From assembly GCF_001056295.1 (NCBI RefSeq), contig NZ_JVMD01000021.1, positions 1 to 49,418 on the forward strand: a DNA stretch of 49,418 bases, given 5' to 3'. A program made the position numbers and the translations under genes. How positions within the stretch are numbered: position 1 is the stretch's first letter; each line of letters starts with the position of its first letter. The notes beneath the pieces are model-generated. The model was not told where the DNA came from and did no database searches. It saw only the letters and a list, made by a program, of their open reading frames with translations. This stretch comes from Corynebacterium halotolerans (lineage in GTDB: Bacteria > Actinomycetota > Actinomycetes > Mycobacteriales > Mycobacteriaceae). This document shows positions 35,030 to 45,142 of this stretch, piece after piece.

Positions 35030-36684
35030 GCCCGCTCCCCCTCCGTTCCCGCTTCGCGTTCCTCCCGCTTGACGGCGATGGCATCGATCACCTCGGTTTT
35101 CGGCACCGGGGCCGGCGCCCCGGGCACCTCCAGCGGCAGCGGCTCCGTGTCCACGGGGCCGCCGGGCTCCAGCGGCAGGAGCAGCCGGAAACAGCTGCCG
35201 ACGCCGGGGACGCCATGGCCCTCCAGCCGGCCGCCGTGGAGCAGCACGTCTTCGCGGGCGATGGCCAGGCCGAGGCCGGTGCCGCCGGTGCGGCGCTCGC
35301 GCGACGGGTCGGCGCGCCAGAACCGGTTGAACACCAGCTCCTCCTGCTCGGGTTTCAGGCCGACGCCGTGGTCGGTGACGGTGCAGGCGACCACTCGGTC
35401 GTCGGCCCGCAGCGCCACGACGACGGGATTGCCCTCCGAATGGTCGATGGCGTTGGCCATGAGGTTGCGCAGCACGCGCTCGACGCGGCGCGAGTCGACG
35501 CTCGCCGGCACGGGCTCGTCCGGCACGTCGAGGACGACCTGGGTGCCCGACTCCTGCGCCACGACCTGCAGCGGCTGGTGGGCGGCGTCGATGCACCGGC
35601 GCATGTCCACGCGCTCGGCGGACAGCTCCGCGACGCCGGCGTCGTGGCGCGAGATCTCCAGCAGGTCGGCCAGGAGCATCTCGAAGCGGTCGAGCTCGGC
35701 GATCATCAGCTCGGAGGCGCGGCGCGTGGCGGGGTCGAGGTCCTCCGCGGCGTCGGCGATGAGATCGGCCGCCATGCGCACCGTGGTCAGCGGCGTGCGC
35801 AGCTCGTGCGAGACGTCCGACGTGAACTGGCGCTGCAGGTCGCCGTATTCCTCCAGCTGCTGGATCTGCAGGGCGAGCGATTCGGCCATCTTGTTGAAGC
35901 TCACCGCGAGGCGGGCCATCTCGTCCTCGCCCTCGACGGCGATGCGCTCGCGCAGGTGCCCCGCCGCGAACCGCTCCGAGATCCGGGCCGCCGACCGCAC
36001 GGGGCCGGTGACCTGGTTGGCGAAGAGCCACGTGATGCCCACCAGCAGCAGCGTCATGACGACGGTCGCGCCGGCGAAGAGGCCGCGGACCAGCGCCAGG
36101 GTGGACTCCTCGGCGGTCAGCGGCATGACCAGGTACAGCTCCAGGCCGGGCACGTCGGCCGACGTCGGGGTGCCGATGACCAGCGCCGAATAGTTCGACC
36201 CGTCGCGGGCCTCCATGGTCGCGTACTGGTAGCTGATCTGGCCCTGCTGGATGAAGGGCCGCAGCTGCGTGGGCACGAACCCGTCGACGGGCGAGCGCAC
36301 GGTTTCGCCGTCGGCGCCGGTGGCGATGAGCACGGCCTCGTAGATCGTCGCCGAGCCCGTCGTAGCGCCGGTTTCGCGGTCCGCCAGCGCCTCGCGGCCG
36401 ACGTTGAGCTTCGCCTGCGTCCCGTCGGCGCCGGACGCCGCGATGGTCTGCTCCACGACGACGCGGGCGCGGTCGATTTCCTCGTTGGCCACGTTGAACT
36501 TCGCGTCGAGAAGCCGCTGGGCGACGATCGACACCAACGCGAAGCCGAGCATGCCGACGACGAGCACCGACACGACCATCACGGACGTGACCACGCGCAC
36601 CTGGAGCGACGTGCGCCACGACCGCAGGGCACGCCGCCACGCCGCCCCCAGCCGATCCCCCAGCCGCCGCCGGTCCTCCGCCAT
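35026..36684 (-). CDS. mtrB: Sensor histidine kinase MtrB
   Basis: The 552-residue product has a cytoplasmic basic start, TM1 (about 31-52), an extracellular sensor region, TM2 (about 202-223), a HAMP domain and the kinase core. The phospho-acceptor is in SDVSHELRTPLTTVRM; the ATP lobe carries NLMANAIDHS (N box), DHGVGL (G1) and GGTGLGLAI (G2). MtrB phosphorylates MtrA in response to cell-wall and osmotic conditions and acts at the division septum in mycobacteria. It follows mtrA by nine bases and overlaps lpqB. Confidence 0.96.
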   Translation of the reverse strand: MAEDRRRLGDRLGAAWRRALRSWRTSLQVRVVTSVMVVSVLVVGMLGFALVSIVAQRLLDAKFNVANEEIDRARVVVEQTIAASGADGTQAKLNVGREALADRETGATTGSATIYEAVLIATGADGETVRSPVDGFVPTQLRPFIQQGQISYQYATMEARDGSNYSALVIGTPTSADVPGLELYLVMPLTAEESTLALVRGLFAGATVVMTLLLVGITWLFANQVTGPVRSAARISERFAAGHLRERIAVEGEDEMARLAVSFNKMAESLALQIQQLEEYGDLQRQFTSDVSHELRTPLTTVRMAADLIADAAEDLDPATRRASELMIAELDRFEMLLADLLEISRHDAGVAELSAERVDMRRCIDAAHQPLQVVAQESGTQVVLDVPDEPVPASVDSRRVERVLRNLMANAIDHSEGNPVVVALRADDRVVACTVTDHGVGLKPEQEELVFNRFWRADPSRERRTGGTGLGLAIAREDVLLHGGRLEGHGVPGVGSCFRLLLPLEPGGPVDTEPLPLEVPGAPAPVPKTEVIDAIAVKREEREAGTEGERA

Positions 36685-36693
36685 GTGTCCCCT

Positions 36694-37368
36694 CTACTCG
36701 CCGGTCTTGTAGCCGACGCCGCGGACCGTCAGCACGATGCGCGGGTTCTCCGGGTCCTGCTCGATCTTCGAGCGCAGGCGCTGGACGTGGACGTTGACCA
36801 GCCTGGTGTCGGAGGAGTGGCGGTAGCCCCACACCTTCTCCAGCAGCTCCTCGCGGCTGAACACCTGCTTCGGGCGCTGGGCCAGCGCCAGCAGCAGGTC
36901 GAACTCCAGGGGGGTCAGCGCGATCTCCTCGCCGCCGCGGGACACCGCGTGGCCGGGGACGTCGATGACCAGGTCGCCGACCTCGATGACCTCGCCGGGC
37001 TCGTCGTCCTGGCGGCGCAGGCGCGCGCGGACGCGGGCGACGAGCTCCTTCGGCTTGAACGGCTTGGTGACGTAGTCGTCCGCGCCGGATTCCAGGCCGA
37101 GCACCACGTCGACGGTGTCGGTCTTCGCGGTGAGCATGATGATGGGCACCGCGCTTTCCTCGCGGACGTTGCGGCACACGTCGACGCCGCCCATGCCGGG
37201 CAGCATGAGGTCCAGCAGGATCAGGTCCGGGTGCTCGCGCGACGCGGCCTCCACCGCTTCCAGCCCATCGCCGACCACGACGGTCTCGAAGCCCTCGCGC
37301 TGGAGGACCATGGTCAGCATTTCGGCGATGGCGGGGTCGTCGTCGACGACCAGGATTTTGGCACTCAT
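36694..37368 (-). CDS. mtrA: Response regulator MtrA
   Basis: A 224-residue OmpR/PhoB-family regulator. The receiver domain has acidic DDD near residue 8-10, the phospho-Asp in LILLDLMLPGM, Thr in IIMLTAKTD and Lys in YVTKPFKPKEL. The winged-helix DNA-binding domain ends VHVQRLRSKIEQDPENPRI then VLTVRGVGYKTG. MtrA controls cell-wall hydrolases, osmoprotection and replication genes in actinobacteria. MSAKILVVDDD at 37368 is preferred over an ATG nine bases upstream because TAGGAT ends seven bases before it. The tmk stop codon lies inside that -10 box. Confidence 0.96.
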   Translation of the reverse strand: MSAKILVVDDDPAIAEMLTMVLQREGFETVVVGDGLEAVEAASREHPDLILLDLMLPGMGGVDVCRNVREESAVPIIMLTAKTDTVDVVLGLESGADDYVTKPFKPKELVARVRARLRRQDDEPGEVIEVGDLVIDVPGHAVSRGGEEIALTPLEFDLLLALAQRPKQVFSREELLEKVWGYRHSSDTRLVNVHVQRLRSKIEQDPENPRIVLTVRGVGYKTGE

Positions 37369-37375
37369 GCGCCCC

Positions 37376-37381
37376 ATCCTA
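37376..37381 (-). promoter_or_regulatory. Leaderless -10 box of mtrA
   Basis: TAGGAT, seven bases, then ATG. The first three bases (TAG) are also the tmk stop codon. The 24 bases 37366-37389 match 19367-19390 at the sigH start with one mismatch. mtrA can therefore be expressed independently of sahH-tmk. Confidence 0.5.
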
Positions 37382-38028
37382 TCCGCCCGGGCGGATCGGC
37401 CGTCCGAGGTCCGCGAGGATCCGCTCCGCGAGCCCCTCCGCGGAATCCCCCGCGACGTGCCACGGCGACGCCCAGGATTCCGCGGCGAGGTCCGAATACG
37501 CCGCCGCGACCCGGCCCTGCAGACCGCCGTCGCGCTCGTAGGCGTCGCGGACGCGGGCGGAGTCGGAGGCTTCGCGGCGCTCGGCCCGGCGGGCGGCCTC
37601 CGCCACCCCCGTGCCCAGGTGCACCTGCAGATCCGGAACCGGCATCGCGTGGCGCCCGAATTCCTGCTCGCGAACCCAATCCACGATCGCCCGGTCGCCG
37701 GTGCGGCCCCACGAGTACGCCGCGTTGGAGGCGACGTACCTGTCCAGGACGAGCACGTCGGCCGATTCGGCCGCCGCGATCACCTCGTCGCGCATGTCCC
37801 GGCGGTCCAGCGCGAACAGCAGCGCCATCGCCCAGGCGGAATCGGCGACGTCGCCGAGCCGGCCGTGCAGGGCGTCGTCGGCGAAGTCGGCGAACGGGGT
37901 GCGGCCGTAGGCGGGGAACCCCAGCTTTGCGACGGACGCGCCGGCGTCGAGAAGCCTCTTTTCCAGGGCCCCCGACAGAGTGTTCTTCCCGGCCCCGTCG
38001 ATGCCCTCGATGGCGACGATGAAGCCCA

Positions 38029-38029
<1 letters not shown>
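37379..38029 (-). CDS. tmk: Thymidylate kinase
   Basis: The 216-residue product phosphorylates dTMP to dTDP using ATP. The P-loop is EGIDGAGKNTLS (about 8-19), with FPAYGRTPF (substrate-binding), LDRYVASNAAYSWGR (DRY/DRH motif) and a short LID region (RAERREASDSARVRD). Asn replaces the more common Thr/Ser after the P-loop Lys, as also seen in some mycobacterial and corynebacterial Tmk. The start overlaps the sahH stop by one base (TGATG), so translation is coupled. Length is normal. Confidence 0.94.
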
Positions 38030-39483
<1,454 letters not shown>

Positions 39484-39561
39484 GCGACCTCTTCCGTGTT
39501 ATTCGCGATATTCGCGCCCGTTCATTTCGCGCCGTCGGCGCGCGATGGGTTGCCCACCAGG

Positions 39562-39927
39562 CTAGTTGACGGCCTCGGCGAAGTCCTCGACCGCCTCCTG
39601 CTCCTCCTCGGTCAGGCCGGGGACCAGAACGTCGAACGTCTCGGCCGCCGCCTCGCGCAGTTCCTCGGGGCAGGCGCCGATCCCCTCCCTTATGAAGTGG
39701 TACTCGTCGACGAGCTGGCCGGCGCTGAACGGCGCCCCCGACCAGATCGCCGCGACGGTGGCGGCGCCGAGGCCGGCGCGGGCCTCGTCGTCATCGGCGT
39801 CGCCCGCGGCCAGGCGGCAGGCGTCCCGCAGGGCGTCGGCCAGATCATCGTCCTCGAGGGCCGACACCTCCTCGAACAGGTCTATGACGGCATCGCTGCT
39901 GAAGATGATGGAATCCCAGGTGGACAT
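39562..39927 (-). CDS. DUF4259-like small acidic protein
   Basis: The 121-residue, strongly acidic product begins MSTWDSIIFSSDAVIDLFEE and continues through LGAATVAAIWSGAPF and a C-terminal GLTEEEQEAVEDFAEAV. The layout (W-x-F near the start, helical, acidic) resembles DUF4259 proteins, whose function is unknown. GGAGAA seven bases before the ATG supports the start. It lies upstream of sahH, separated by 78 bases that include the sahH ribosome site, so it is probably a separate unit or loosely linked. Confidence 0.65.
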   Translation of the reverse strand: MSTWDSIIFSSDAVIDLFEEVSALEDDDLADALRDACRLAAGDADDDEARAGLGAATVAAIWSGAPFSAGQLVDEYHFIREGIGACPEELREAAAETFDVLVPGLTEEEQEAVEDFAEAVN

Positions 39928-40240
39928 TGGCGGTTCTCCTTCGGGTACCGGAACGGGATCTCGCGGCGATCCCACGGTGGCGGGCCATCCCGGCCCCCAT
40001 ACCCCGATGTTCTACCCCACGGGGGCGCGCGACGGCGACCATCGCGGCCCCGATTCACCCGTCCGCCGCCGCCGATTCCTCCCCCGCTCCCCTTTCTTCC
40101 ACTACCGCTGACATAACGAGTGTGTTAAGTTAACCGCCCAAACGGTGATCGAATCGTTATCTGCTGCGCAATAGTCCAGTTCGCCGCGGGATTCGCCAAC
40201 CGCTCACGACCGTCATCGACTCTGAAGGGAGACCGGGAAC
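39928..40240 (+). promoter_or_regulatory. Intergenic region with lipoprotein gene promoter
   Basis: No gene is supported in these 313 bases. The right half is unusually AT-rich for the window: ACATAACGAG (40111-40120), GTTAAGTTAAC at about 40124-40134 (a TTAA-rich near-palindrome) and CGTTATCTGC near 40155-40164, where TTATCT could be a -10. The strong ribosome site GAAGGGAG precedes the ATG at 40241. Exact promoter elements are uncertain. Confidence 0.4.
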
Positions 40241-41008
40241 ATGCGCTCACGGACCGCGGGCCTCGGGATCGTCGTCATCATGGCGGCCGCGACCGCGGGG
40301 TGCTCCGGCGCTTCCGCGATCGACGGCCCCGTCAACGCCGATCCTTCCGCGGGGCAGCTCCCGCGCGTCGCCGACGACTCCGGCCTCGGAGCCGGCGACG
40401 GCCCCTCCCGACCCCGGACGTCCGCCCTGAACGAGGCCCCGGACCGCGCCACCACGGTCGCCCCGTCCGCGCCGAAGCCGGGCCGCGGCAACATCGCCGA
40501 TGACCCGTACCTGCCGCCGCGCGCCGTGATCCCCTCGGATCCGAACGTCCCCCCGGCGCCGCCGTCGTCGCGCCCGTCGACTCCCCCGCCCTCCCCGCCG
40601 GAGGATTCGGAGGAGACGGAGCCGACGCGGCCGACCCTGCCCACGCCGAAGCGCCCCAAGCCGCTGCTGCCGCCGGGCATCGGCGGGCCGGGCCTGCCGG
40701 ACTGGAAGTTCGGCGACAAGGGCGAGGAAAAGCCCGGGGAAAAGACGGAGGAGGCCCGTCCGGGTACCCCCGCCGAAACCCAGAAGCCGAAGGAACCGAC
40801 GGAGCCGACGCAGCCGACCGAAACCACGGAGTCCCCGAAGACCACCGAGTCTCCGAAGCCGTCGAAGCCCGCCAAGCCCGCCGACGCGATCGTGCCGGCC
40901 GAGCCGACGCCGACTGAGACCGAGGCCGAGACCGAGCCCAAGGAAACCACCGAGTCTCCGAAGCCGACTGGGTCCGGCTCCGCCGAGCCGACCGCGGAGC
41001 GGAACTAG
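40241..41008 (+). CDS. Pro/Thr/Glu-rich lipoprotein of low complexity
   Basis: The 255-residue product has a signal sequence (MRSRTAGLGIVVIMAAATAG) ending in the lipobox TAGC, so it is probably lipid-anchored at Cys21 on the outer face of the membrane. The remainder is low-complexity and probably unfolded: Pro-rich (PPAPPSSRPSTPPPSPPE), then Lys/Pro/Glu/Thr-rich with repeats of TESPK and KPxKPA. I recognise no enzymatic domain. It may be a wall-spanning spacer or stalk. AAGGGAG precedes the ATG by about nine bases. The stop is interlocked with the manA stop through CTAG. Confidence 0.75.
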   Translation: MRSRTAGLGIVVIMAAATAGCSGASAIDGPVNADPSAGQLPRVADDSGLGAGDGPSRPRTSALNEAPDRATTVAPSAPKPGRGNIADDPYLPPRAVIPSDPNVPPAPPSSRPSTPPPSPPEDSEETEPTRPTLPTPKRPKPLLPPGIGGPGLPDWKFGDKGEEKPGEKTEEARPGTPAETQKPKEPTEPTQPTETTESPKTTESPKPSKPAKPADAIVPAEPTPTETEAETEPKETTESPKPTGSGSAEPTAERN

Positions 41009-42195
41009 ACGGGCACGGAGGCCACGAACGCCTCGACGGCCGAGCCGCCGACCGAGCGCAGCACGCGCGGCGCCTCGTCGGCCGGCACCCACGCCGCCCC
41101 GCCCGGGGACAGGCGCACCTCGCCGGATTCCGACGACATTTCGGCGGCCCCCTCCACGACGAGGACGATCAGCGCACCGGTTTCCGGCACCTCGACCGAG
41201 TCCCCCGCCGGCACGCTCACGCGCCCCAGCCGGAATTCCGGGGCGGCGGTCGGGTACGTCGACACCGCACCCTCGACGACCGGGCGCACCACCGGGTCCT
41301 CCGCCGGGGAGAAGTCCAGCACGCGCAGCAGCTCCACAACGTCGACGTGCTTCGACGTCAGGCCACCGCGCAGCACGTTGTCGGAGTTGGCCATGATCTC
41401 CACGCCCATGCCCGACAGGTACGCGTGCAGCTGGCCGGCCCCGAGGTAGATCCCCTCGCCCGGCTCCAGCGTGATGCGGTTGAGCAGCATCGACGCGAGC
41501 ACGCCCGGGTCCCCCGGGTACCGCGCCGCGATGTCCGCGGTCGTCGCCGCGACCTCGCCGACCCAGCCGCCGCCGGAGTACGCGGCGCAGGCGGCGCGCA
41601 CGGCCTCGACCAGATCGCCCAGCACCCGGCTGGGCAGGGTCAGCCACGTGGTGAACAGCGCGCGCAGGGCCTCCACCGGTGACGGGGCGTCGAGCATGAC
41701 CGTGTAGTGGCCGAGCTCGGGGATCGCCAGCTCGTCGAAAAGCTCCTTGGTCCGCTCCACCGGCCGGAAGCCGGCCAGCGCGTGGAAGCGGGTCAGGGCG
41801 ACGATCAGCTCCGGCTTGTGGTTCGCGTCGCGGTAGTTGCGGTGCGGCGCCGTCGGCGGGATGCCGCGGTCGTTCTCCGCCGCGAAACCGGCCTTCGCCT
41901 GCTCCAGCGTCGGGTGCGCCTGCAGCGACAGGGGCTCGGCGGCGGCGAGGATCTTCAGCAGGAACGGCAGCGTGCCGTCGGCCAGCTCCGCCGCCGGGCC
42001 GAGGGCCGCCGCCGGATCATCGGCGATGACCTCCGTCAGCGGGCGCCCGCCGACGGTCGACGGGGCCAGCGGGTGGGCGCCGAACCACGCCTCCGCCTGC
42101 GGCCGAGCCGACGGCGACGATTGCCCCATGAGCTCCGCGATCAAGGTGCGCGACCCCCACGGGTACGACTGAATGACCGCGTCGATGCGCTCCAT
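41005..42195 (-). CDS. manA: Mannose-6-phosphate isomerase, class I
   Basis: The 396-residue product interconverts fructose-6-phosphate and mannose-6-phosphate, feeding mannan, lipoarabinomannan-type and glycolipid synthesis. The zinc ligands are visible: Gln and His in SLQAHPT, Glu in NHKPELIVAL and His in GAGQLHAYL. IQSYPWGSRTLIAELMG is the family N-terminus. The ATG at 42195 lies seven bases after the stop of the SIS-like gene. It is the last gene of the pmm-SIS-manA group, as in mycobacteria. Confidence 0.95.
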   Translation of the reverse strand: MERIDAVIQSYPWGSRTLIAELMGQSSPSARPQAEAWFGAHPLAPSTVGGRPLTEVIADDPAAALGPAAELADGTLPFLLKILAAAEPLSLQAHPTLEQAKAGFAAENDRGIPPTAPHRNYRDANHKPELIVALTRFHALAGFRPVERTKELFDELAIPELGHYTVMLDAPSPVEALRALFTTWLTLPSRVLGDLVEAVRAACAAYSGGGWVGEVAATTADIAARYPGDPGVLASMLLNRITLEPGEGIYLGAGQLHAYLSGMGVEIMANSDNVLRGGLTSKHVDVVELLRVLDFSPAEDPVVRPVVEGAVSTYPTAAPEFRLGRVSVPAGDSVEVPETGALIVLVVEGAAEMSSESGEVRLSPGGAAWVPADEAPRVLRSVGGSAVEAFVASVPV

Positions 42196-42202
42196 CAGGC
42201 CG

Positions 42203-43210
42203 TCATCCCTCCTCAGGTACATAAGCGGCCGCCGCGGCAACGCGGGCCGCGGTGACGCAGACGTCCACCAACGGGTGGCGGACCTCGACTTCCTCGGCGG
42301 GGCATTCCACGCGGGCCCAATCGAAGGGCTCCAGGCGCGCGCGCACGGCGGGCGCGTCGGCCGGGGAAGTCACGGCAATGACGCTCAAGGGTAGCATCCG
42401 GCCGCCGTCGGCCGGACCATCGATCAACGGGTCGTGGAAGAGGTCGCCCAACGCGGCCTCCGGCGACGGCGCCAGCGCGACCGACGCGCGCAGCATGTCC
42501 GACACCGTGGTGCCGTGGGCGGGCACGCCCGCATCCAGCAGCCACGCCGCCGCCAGCTCCGCCACCGTGCGCCACGCGTCGCCCTCGCCGGCGATCACCA
42601 CCGCGTGCCCGCGCATCCACTCCGCCCACTGGCGGGCCGGGTTGACCAGCAGATCGCGGTCCGGCGCGCAGGCCACCGCCTCGGCGTCGACGGCATCGGC
42701 GACGTCGCCGAGCACGGCCGCGGGCCCGAGCGCCGTCACGCGGGCCGCCGTCAGCGCCCCCAGCACCGCCCCGAGATAGCCGCAGAAGGACCCCGCGGCG
42801 GACAGCGCGGGCCGCGGCACCACGACGGTGCGCGGCGACGCCGCGGCGCGCACGGGCCCCTCCCCGGGATCGATGAGCACCGTGGCCGCGCCGCGGCGGT
42901 CGGCTTCGGCGAGCACCTCGGCGATGGGGTCGCCGGGGTCGTCGGTGAGCACGAACACCAGGTCCAGGGCGCCGACGAACCTCGGCAGCGACCGGGCGAT
43001 GGTGATCGGCGCCCTCGCGTCCGTGGCCAGCGCAATGACGGCCTCCGCCGCCAACCGGGCACGGGATTCGTTGGTGATCAGGACGACGGCGCGGGGCTCC
43101 GGGAGGGAATCGAAGAGCCCCTCGGCGGCGGCCGAGGCGGCGGCGCGCAGGTGCGGCCCCTCGGCGGCCGCGATCAACGGCAGGCTATGCGGGTCCATGC
43201 CCCCAAGCAT
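42203..43210 (-). CDS. SIS/phosphosugar-isomerase-like protein (Rv3256c-type)
   Basis: The 335-residue, Ala-rich product resembles M. tuberculosis Rv3256c (sometimes called TobH-like), always found between phosphomannomutase and manA. Two Rossmann-like halves are suggested by VVLITNESRARLAAEAV, DLVFVLTDDPGDPIAEVLAEA (an SIS-type stretch) and HAVVIAGEGDAWRTVAEL. No catalytic residues are obvious, so it may be a degenerate isomerase with a regulatory or structural role in GDP-mannose supply. Two ATGs, at 43210 and 43198, are possible; neither has a clear ribosome site. Confidence 0.75.
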   Translation of the reverse strand: MLGGMDPHSLPLIAAAEGPHLRAAASAAAEGLFDSLPEPRAVVLITNESRARLAAEAVIALATDARAPITIARSLPRFVGALDLVFVLTDDPGDPIAEVLAEADRRGAATVLIDPGEGPVRAAASPRTVVVPRPALSAAGSFCGYLGAVLGALTAARVTALGPAAVLGDVADAVDAEAVACAPDRDLLVNPARQWAEWMRGHAVVIAGEGDAWRTVAELAAAWLLDAGVPAHGTTVSDMLRASVALAPSPEAALGDLFHDPLIDGPADGGRMLPLSVIAVTSPADAPAVRARLEPFDWARVECPAEEVEVRHPLVDVCVTAARVAAAAAYVPEEG

Positions 43211-43223
43211 GCCGGAAAACCGG

Positions 43224-44603
43224 TCAGGAGCGGATGATCGACAGGACCTCGTCGACGATGGCGTCGACCTCTTCGCGGGTCGGGGCCTCGACGTTGAGGC
43301 GCAGCAGCGGCTCCGTGTTGGACGCGCGGACGTTGAACCACGCCTTCGAGTCCTTCAGGCCGATGGTCAGGCCGTCGACCCAATCGTGCTCGCGGGTGCG
43401 CGGAGCGAAGATCTCGGAGATCTTCGCCTGCTTCTCGCGCTGCTCCTCCGCCGAGCCCAGCCGCGAGTTGATCTCGCCGGACTGCTCGTAGCGGTCGAAC
43501 TCCGCCATGAACTCGCTCAGCGGCTTGTCCTGTTCGGCCAGCGCCGCCAGGACGTGGAGCGCGGCGAGCATGCCGGAATCGGCGTTCCAGAACTCGCGGA
43601 AGTAGTAGTGCGCCGAGTGCTCGCCGCCGAACACCGCAGACGTATCCGCCATCTGCGCCTTGATGAACGAGTGCCCCACCCGCGTGCGCACCGGGACGCC
43701 GCCGGACTCGATGACCATCTCGGGCACCGCCGCCGAGGTGATCAGGTTGTGGATGATCACCGCTCCCGGGTCGTCGGCCAGGTAGCGGGTGGCGATGAGC
43801 GCGCAGATCGCCGACGGCGACACCGGGTCGCCCTTCTCGTCCACCACGAAGCAGCGGTCGGCGTCGCCGTCGAAGGCCAGGCCGATGTCCGCCCCCTGCT
43901 CGACGGTGAACTTCTGCAGGTCCACCAGGTTCGCCGGTTCCAGCGGGTTCGCCTCGTGGTTGGGGAAGGTGCCGTCGAGCTCGAAGTACAGCTCGCGGAC
44001 GTCGCACACGTCGCCGAGCACGGCCGGAGCGGTGAGGCCCGCCATGCCGTTGCCCGCGTCGACCGCGACGGTGAGCCGGCGGCCGCCGGTCAGGTCCACC
44101 AGCCCGCGCAGGAATTCCGCGTAGCCCTGAAGGACGTCGCGCTCGGTGATGTCGCCGGCCTCGCCGTCGTATTCGGGGACGCCGGTCACCAGCAGATCCT
44201 TGATCTCCGCCAGGCCGGTCTCCTGGCCCACCGGGCGGGCGCCCGCGCGGCACAGCTTGATGCCGTTGTACTCCGCCGGGTTGTGCGAGGCGGTGAACAT
44301 GGCGCCGGGGCAGGCCAGCGTGCCGGACGCGTAGTACAGCTCATCGGTGGACGTGTGGCCGAGCATCACCACGTCGACGCCCTGCCCCGCCGCGCCTTCC
44401 GCGAACGCGCGGGACAGTCCCGGGGAGGAATCGCGCATGTCGTGGCCGATGGCGATGCGCTCCGCCCCCTCGCGGCGCATCAGCAGGCCGAACGCCGCAC
44501 CGGCGTCGCGCATGAGTTCCTCGTCGATGCCGTCGCCGACCACTCCGCGAACGTCGTAGGCCTTGATCACGGCGTCGATCGCCGCTCGGCTGCGCTTGGT
44601 CAC
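43224..44603 (-). CDS. manB: Phosphomannomutase/phosphoglucomutase
   Basis: The 459-residue product converts mannose-6-phosphate to mannose-1-phosphate. The phosphoserine loop is MFTASHNPAEYNG, the metal-binding loop AFDGDADRCF, the sugar-specificity loop GGEHSAHYYF, and the phosphate-binding region RASNTEPLLRLNVEA. All four domains are present. The GTG start is preceded by a GAGGA ribosome site. Together with manA and the guanylyltransferase in this window it completes the route to GDP-mannose. It corresponds to Rv3257c (called pmmA or manB). Confidence 0.95.
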   Translation of the reverse strand: MTKRSRAAIDAVIKAYDVRGVVGDGIDEELMRDAGAAFGLLMRREGAERIAIGHDMRDSSPGLSRAFAEGAAGQGVDVVMLGHTSTDELYYASGTLACPGAMFTASHNPAEYNGIKLCRAGARPVGQETGLAEIKDLLVTGVPEYDGEAGDITERDVLQGYAEFLRGLVDLTGGRRLTVAVDAGNGMAGLTAPAVLGDVCDVRELYFELDGTFPNHEANPLEPANLVDLQKFTVEQGADIGLAFDGDADRCFVVDEKGDPVSPSAICALIATRYLADDPGAVIIHNLITSAAVPEMVIESGGVPVRTRVGHSFIKAQMADTSAVFGGEHSAHYYFREFWNADSGMLAALHVLAALAEQDKPLSEFMAEFDRYEQSGEINSRLGSAEEQREKQAKISEIFAPRTREHDWVDGLTIGLKDSKAWFNVRASNTEPLLRLNVEAPTREEVDAIVDEVLSIIRS

Positions 44604-44654
44604 TTGTGCCGTCCTCGCTCCTAGATTGCTGCTTACAGGAGCGAAATGTTACCC

Positions 44655-45047
44655 CTACCCGTCCTCGGGGTCGGGCACCACGTGCAGATGCGCGCGGCCG
44701 GAGCGGCGCGACGGGTGGCGGGCGGGGTCGACCTGCGTCCAGCGCGACTCGCCTTCGTCGCGGAGCACGAGGCCGGTGGCGTGGCGCCCCGCCTCGCGGA
44801 CGGCCTCGGCCAGCGCGGTGAGGTCGTCGTCTTCGGCGGGTTCGGCGGGCAGGTCGTAGCGCACCAGCTCCCAACCGAGCGGTGCGGTGATGGACTGCGC
44901 GTGGCGTTCGCACAGGTCCCAGCTATGCGGTTCGCTGGCGGCGGCCAGCGGCCCGACGACGGCGGTGGACTCGGAATACGCGTAGGTCAGGGTGGCGATG
45001 GCGGGCTTGCCGCACCCCGGCCTGCAGCAGCGGCGGAATTGACTCAC
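44655..45047 (-). CDS. DUF3499 zinc-finger-like protein (Rv3258c-type)
   Basis: The 130-residue product has an N-terminal RRCCRPGCGKPA and a later DLCERHAQSI, which could form a Cys3His zinc site. A conserved ITAPLGWELVRYD, an acidic linker and a His-containing C-terminus (AHLHVVPD) follow. It belongs to DUF3499, found upstream of phosphomannomutase in actinobacteria; function is unknown. The GTG start follows a TAGACT -10 box by seven bases, so the mRNA is probably leaderless. phosphomannomutase follows after 51 bases. Confidence 0.85.
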   Translation of the reverse strand: MSQFRRCCRPGCGKPAIATLTYAYSESTAVVGPLAAASEPHSWDLCERHAQSITAPLGWELVRYDLPAEPAEDDDLTALAEAVREAGRHATGLVLRDEGESRWTQVDPARHPSRRSGRAHLHVVPDPEDG

Positions 45048-45054
45048 GCCAAAA

Positions 45055-45134
45055 AGTCTAGACCCTGGGTTGAGGTTTTGGGAGCCCCACCCCCGGAGCG
45101 CCTTCGCCGGGCGCGGCGGGGCGGGCCATAGACT
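45055..45134. promoter_or_regulatory. Divergent leaderless promoters with identical -10 boxes
   Basis: TAGACT on the minus strand (45055-45060) is seven bases before the DUF3499 GTG. TAGACT on the plus strand (45129-45134) is eight bases before the ATG at 45143. Neither start has a ribosome site. Confidence 0.5.
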
Positions 45135-45142
45135 TGGCCATC

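Noticed and set aside
33272..37177. Single giant reading frame covering lpqB and upstream sequence
   Set aside because: Only the part from 35029 encodes LpqB with its lipobox. The upstream part is out of frame with mtrB and mtrA, which are clearly real.
39484..39561. SAM/SAH riboswitch before sahH
   Set aside because: Only about 78 bases are available, with a GC hairpin and a ribosome site; no conserved SAM or SAH aptamer core is seen.
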